Source of the DNA: CAVVKW01 sp963749035
GTDB lineage: Bacteria; Verrucomicrobiota; Verrucomicrobiia; Chthoniobacterales; JAATET01
DNA length: 64,000 nucleotides
Reading direction: 5' to 3'
NCBI GenBank assembly: GCA_963749035.1
Contig: CAVVKW010000005.1
Span: 62,001 to 126,000, forward strand
Shown: positions 61,810 to 64,000 of the stretch, in pieces
Position numbering within the stretch: the first letter of the stretch is position 1
Layout of the letters: each line of letters opens with the position of its first letter
Position numbers and translations under genes: made by a program
Notes under the pieces: model-generated
Told to the model about the DNA's origin: nothing
The model's database searches: none
The model's input: only the letters and a program-made list of their open reading frames with translations

Positions 61810-64000
61810 CTACGATGTCGCGTCTGCTCCGTAGGCCTTACCGTCCTCGCCGTGCGAATAGTAATAATGATAATCTTCGCCGCGGGCGGGGACCATGTTC
61901 AGTGCGACGCCGCAAGCCGAACGTCCCGAACGCCGGAGCAAATCCAACGCCCTCTGCACGAGTCGCCGAGCTGTCTTGTGCGATCGAACGACAACGGCGA
62001 CAGCGGCGAAATGTGGAGCCAACCCGAGGGTGTCACTAACGGCGAGAACTGGTGCGGAGTCCATGACGACTCGGTCAAACTTCGACTCGGCTTCGTTCAA
62101 TAATTCCTCGACCCGTTGGCGCCTCGCCAACAGCTCAGCTGGATTGGAGTAACGTCGGCCAGCCGTCATGACAGACAGTCCCGGAATCTTCGAGGGTCGG
62201 ACAACATCATCCAAGTCTGCACGGCCAATCAGGTAATCCGCCAAGCCGGGTTGTTTCTCGCCACCGAAAAGACGTTCCTCAATGACCGGTTTGCGAAGAT
62301 CGGCATCGATAAGAAGGACCTTGGTGTGCTGTTGGGCGAGTGCAACGGCCGCATTGACGGCGCAGAAGGACTTTCCTTCCGAGGGAACTGCGCTCGTGAT
62401 AAGGATGCGCTTTTGGTCGCCCTCCAGCATAAGAATTGAAGCACGAAGCGTTCGGAACGATTCACTCACGGTCGAGTGTGAATCTTCGAGCAAAGGAATC
62501 CGGAATGACCCGAAACCATCGTCGGGTTCGTCGGACTTGGAGGCCCGCGCTTTCTTCTCTGGCGGCAGCTCGGGGATTGCCGCTAACACGGGAAGGTTAA
62601 GAATGCGTTCAGCTTCGTCCGTTGACTTGATTGAGGTGTCGAGGACGGCAATTAGGAATATTAAAGCTGCAGCTAACCCGAACGATCCGACTATCGCAAG
62701 TGCAATAACAATCAAAGGCCTCGGCTTAATCTGGTAGGCCGCCGAAGCACTGTCGACAATTTGAAGGAAAAGCGATTGGCTCCGTGCCTGAGATGATTCG
62801 GCGTTCAAACGTTGAAGTACGGCTTGGAATGCCATTTTATCAGCCTCAATTTGACGTTCTAGAACGGATGATTGAATCGCCAAGTTCTTGACGTTAAGTG
62901 TTTTCTTCTCTTGAGCCTTCGTTTCACGTTCGAGACTTTTTTCGTTTTGGACTGCCGCTCGAAGGGTAATCTCGAGTGTGCGGGGAGCTCGTAACGCTTC
63001 GGCGTAAAGTGACTGTTGCAGGGCTTCCCGTTGGCTCACCAACTCAATCAAAGCCGGGTTTCGGGACCCATAGCGTTGCGACAAAGCACTGATCTGGGCA
63101 TTCAGTTCATTGAGCTGAGCACGGAGGGACTGAATTTCCGCAAGCTGCGCCACACTTGAAATTTCAAGCAGTTGTTGAGGGTCGTCGCTAGCTCGCTGAA
63201 CCTGTTCAAAATCGCTCTCCAGCCTCAGGCGTTCGGCTTTCGCAACGGTGAGCCGGGAGTTTAATTCACGCATTTGTTCAGCAATAATATTGAATTCGCT
63301 ATCAACTGAAACGCTGTCCAACTTTTGAGAATATTCGCTAAGCTTTTGCTCTGATGCTCGTAAATTAGCTTCAAGTCGTGTCTTCTCGCTCATCAGATAG
63401 CTGATATTCGCGCCTGCGCTTTCAAGTCGCTGAGCGCCATCGAGCGCTATGTATTCTCGAATGAGCGCGGCCGTGACCTCTGTTGCCAATTCGCGATCCG
63501 GATGATTAAAGGCTACCCGAATCAGGCGGGTTCCGCGGATGACCTCGGCTTCGGTGTTTTCGAGGAGCATCACAACGCAGGCTTCGCTTGTCCGTTCGCT
63601 GGCCGGGAGGTCTGGAAGGAACTCTTTGCGGTCCACGAGTTTCAATTTCTCAGTTACCTGTTCCATCAAAGTCCGACTAAGGAAACCACGCTGGATGGTT
63701 CCTAGCATTTCCATCGCGCGAAGATCTTCGTACGAATTGGTTGCTAGGGAAGAGGTCGGTGCAGCGTCCATTACTCGCTGCTCGACTTTGAGAACAGCGT
63801 TCGATTGGTAGATCGGTGTCGCGACGTTGAGAAAAGTTACCGCCGCGATTGCGCCGGCGATAAGGAAGAGAAGAACGACCCAGAAATATTTCTTCAACGC
63901 CGCTAAGATGCGGCCGATGTCAACTGAGATTCCTTCCGATTCCTCGTATTCTGAAACTTGATATCCCGAGCGAAAATCGTCCGGCTCTTGGTCTGATGAT
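61810..64000 (-). CDS. Second Wzc-type polysaccharide co-polymerase / autokinase (5' end outside window)
   Basis: At least 729 residues; the frame remains open from 61810 to the right edge, and reads DIGRILAALKKYFWVVLLFL just upstream of an internal TTG, so the true start lies beyond the window. TM1 is WVVLLFLIAGAIAAVTFL, a long coiled-coil Wzz region follows, and TM2 is PLIVIALAIVGSFGLAAALI. The kinase domain has Walker A SAVPSEGKSF, Walker A' VLLIDADLRKPVIEE and Walker B VVMDSAPVLAV. A Tyr cluster (EDYHYYYSHGEDGKAY) marks the C-terminus. It likely belongs to a second export module or regulatory pair with the 47.5 kb protein. Confidence 0.9.
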   Translation of the reverse strand, partial: SSDQEPDDFRSGYQVSEYEESEGISVDIGRILAALKKYFWVVLLFLIAGAIAAVTFLNVATPIYQSNAVLKVEQRVMDAAPTSSLATNSYEDLRAMEMLGTIQRGFLSRTLMEQVTEKLKLVDRKEFLPDLPASERTSEACVVMLLENTEAEVIRGTRLIRVAFNHPDRELATEVTAALIREYIALDGAQRLESAGANISYLMSEKTRLEANLRASEQKLSEYSQKLDSVSVDSEFNIIAEQMRELNSRLTVAKAERLRLESDFEQVQRASDDPQQLLEISSVAQLAEIQSLRAQLNELNAQISALSQRYGSRNPALIELVSQREALQQSLYAEALRAPRTLEITLRAAVQNEKSLERETKAQEKKTLNVKNLAIQSSVLERQIEADKMAFQAVLQRLNAESSQARSQSLFLQIVDSASAAYQIKPRPLIVIALAIVGSFGLAAALIFLIAVLDTSIKSTDEAERILNLPVLAAIPELPPEKKARASKSDEPDDGFGSFRIPLLEDSHSTVSESFRTLRASILMLEGDQKRILITSAVPSEGKSFCAVNAAVALAQQHTKVLLIDADLRKPVIEERLFGGEKQPGLADYLIGRADLDDVVRPSKIPGLSVMTAGRRYSNPAELLARRQRVEELLNEAESKFDRVVMDSAPVLAVSDTLGLAPHFAAVAVVVRSHKTARRLVQRALDLLRRSGRSACGVALNMVPARGEDYHYYYSHGEDGKAYGADATS

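Noticed and set aside
1..64000. tRNA, rRNA, CRISPR array, integrase or attachment site
   Set aside because: No cloverleaf sequence, direct repeat array, phage integrase or flanking att repeat was seen.

Overview
The window reads as a chromosomal segment from a GC-rich, Gram-negative, heterotrophic bacterium. A placement in Verrucomicrobiota fits best, but this is inference from gene content and not a database result. The supporting content is an exosortase with an EpsI-type partner inside an exopolysaccharide (EPS) locus, outer-membrane export parts (Wza-like lipoprotein, beta-barrel), MCE/Mla lipid transport parts, LemA, a DUF3106-like protein and a CheB-CheR-PAS-kinase hybrid. Genes are densely packed, with many 4-nt ATGA/GTGA stop-start overlaps. 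I see no tRNA, rRNA, CRISPR array or complete mobile element.

Layout. 1-3.5 kb: end of folA and two overlapping CPA2 cation/proton antiporters. 3.5-8.7 kb (minus strand): Gfo/Idh/MocA oxidoreductase, phosphodiester glycosidase, hpf, scpA, scpB, a pheA-like gene whose dehydratase domain lacks its central part, and a small lipoprotein. 8.8-14.7 kb: rfbA, a single-domain response regulator, a 1257-residue CheB-CheR-PAS-histidine kinase, and an RmlC-like cupin. 14.9-26 kb: site-2 protease with CBS domains, TrkA/TrkH potassium uptake, DUF420 protein, L,D-transpeptidase, pssA, xseA, a frameshifted gene plus lemA, a STAS protein and an MpaB/DUF2236 protein.

26-50.3 kb is a large EPS locus. It holds exosortase/EpsI, a WecG-type transferase, an acyltransferase broken by one in-frame stop, a sugar epimerase, six further putative glycosyltransferases besides the WecG-type enzyme (one STELLO-like), three methyltransferases, a Wzx flippase, two Wzy/ligase-type polymerases, an outer-membrane barrel, a Wzc-type tyrosine autokinase and a Wza-type exporter. 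Its core (about 32-48 kb) is visibly less GC-biased than both flanks and carries an IS5-type transposase remnant at its left edge, which suggests exchange of the serotype-like core. A second Wzc-type gene runs off the right edge (61.8-64 kb).

50.3-61.7 kb: aldose-epimerase-like gene with an overlapping 50-residue membrane protein, VOC and fumarylacetoacetase-family proteins, MlaF/MlaD without a permease, an acetyl-xylan-esterase-like hydrolase, a three-gene cassette (M29-like peptidase, stand-alone ovothiol-type N-methyltransferase, TPMT-like methyltransferase), a membrane/DUF3106-like pair, and dxr with cdsA.

The observations I rate highest are the thiol-metabolism cassette at 56-58.6 kb, the PheA-like protein with a missing dehydratase lobe, the STELLO-like enzyme in a bacterial EPS locus, and the exosortase embedded in that locus with no visible sorting target.
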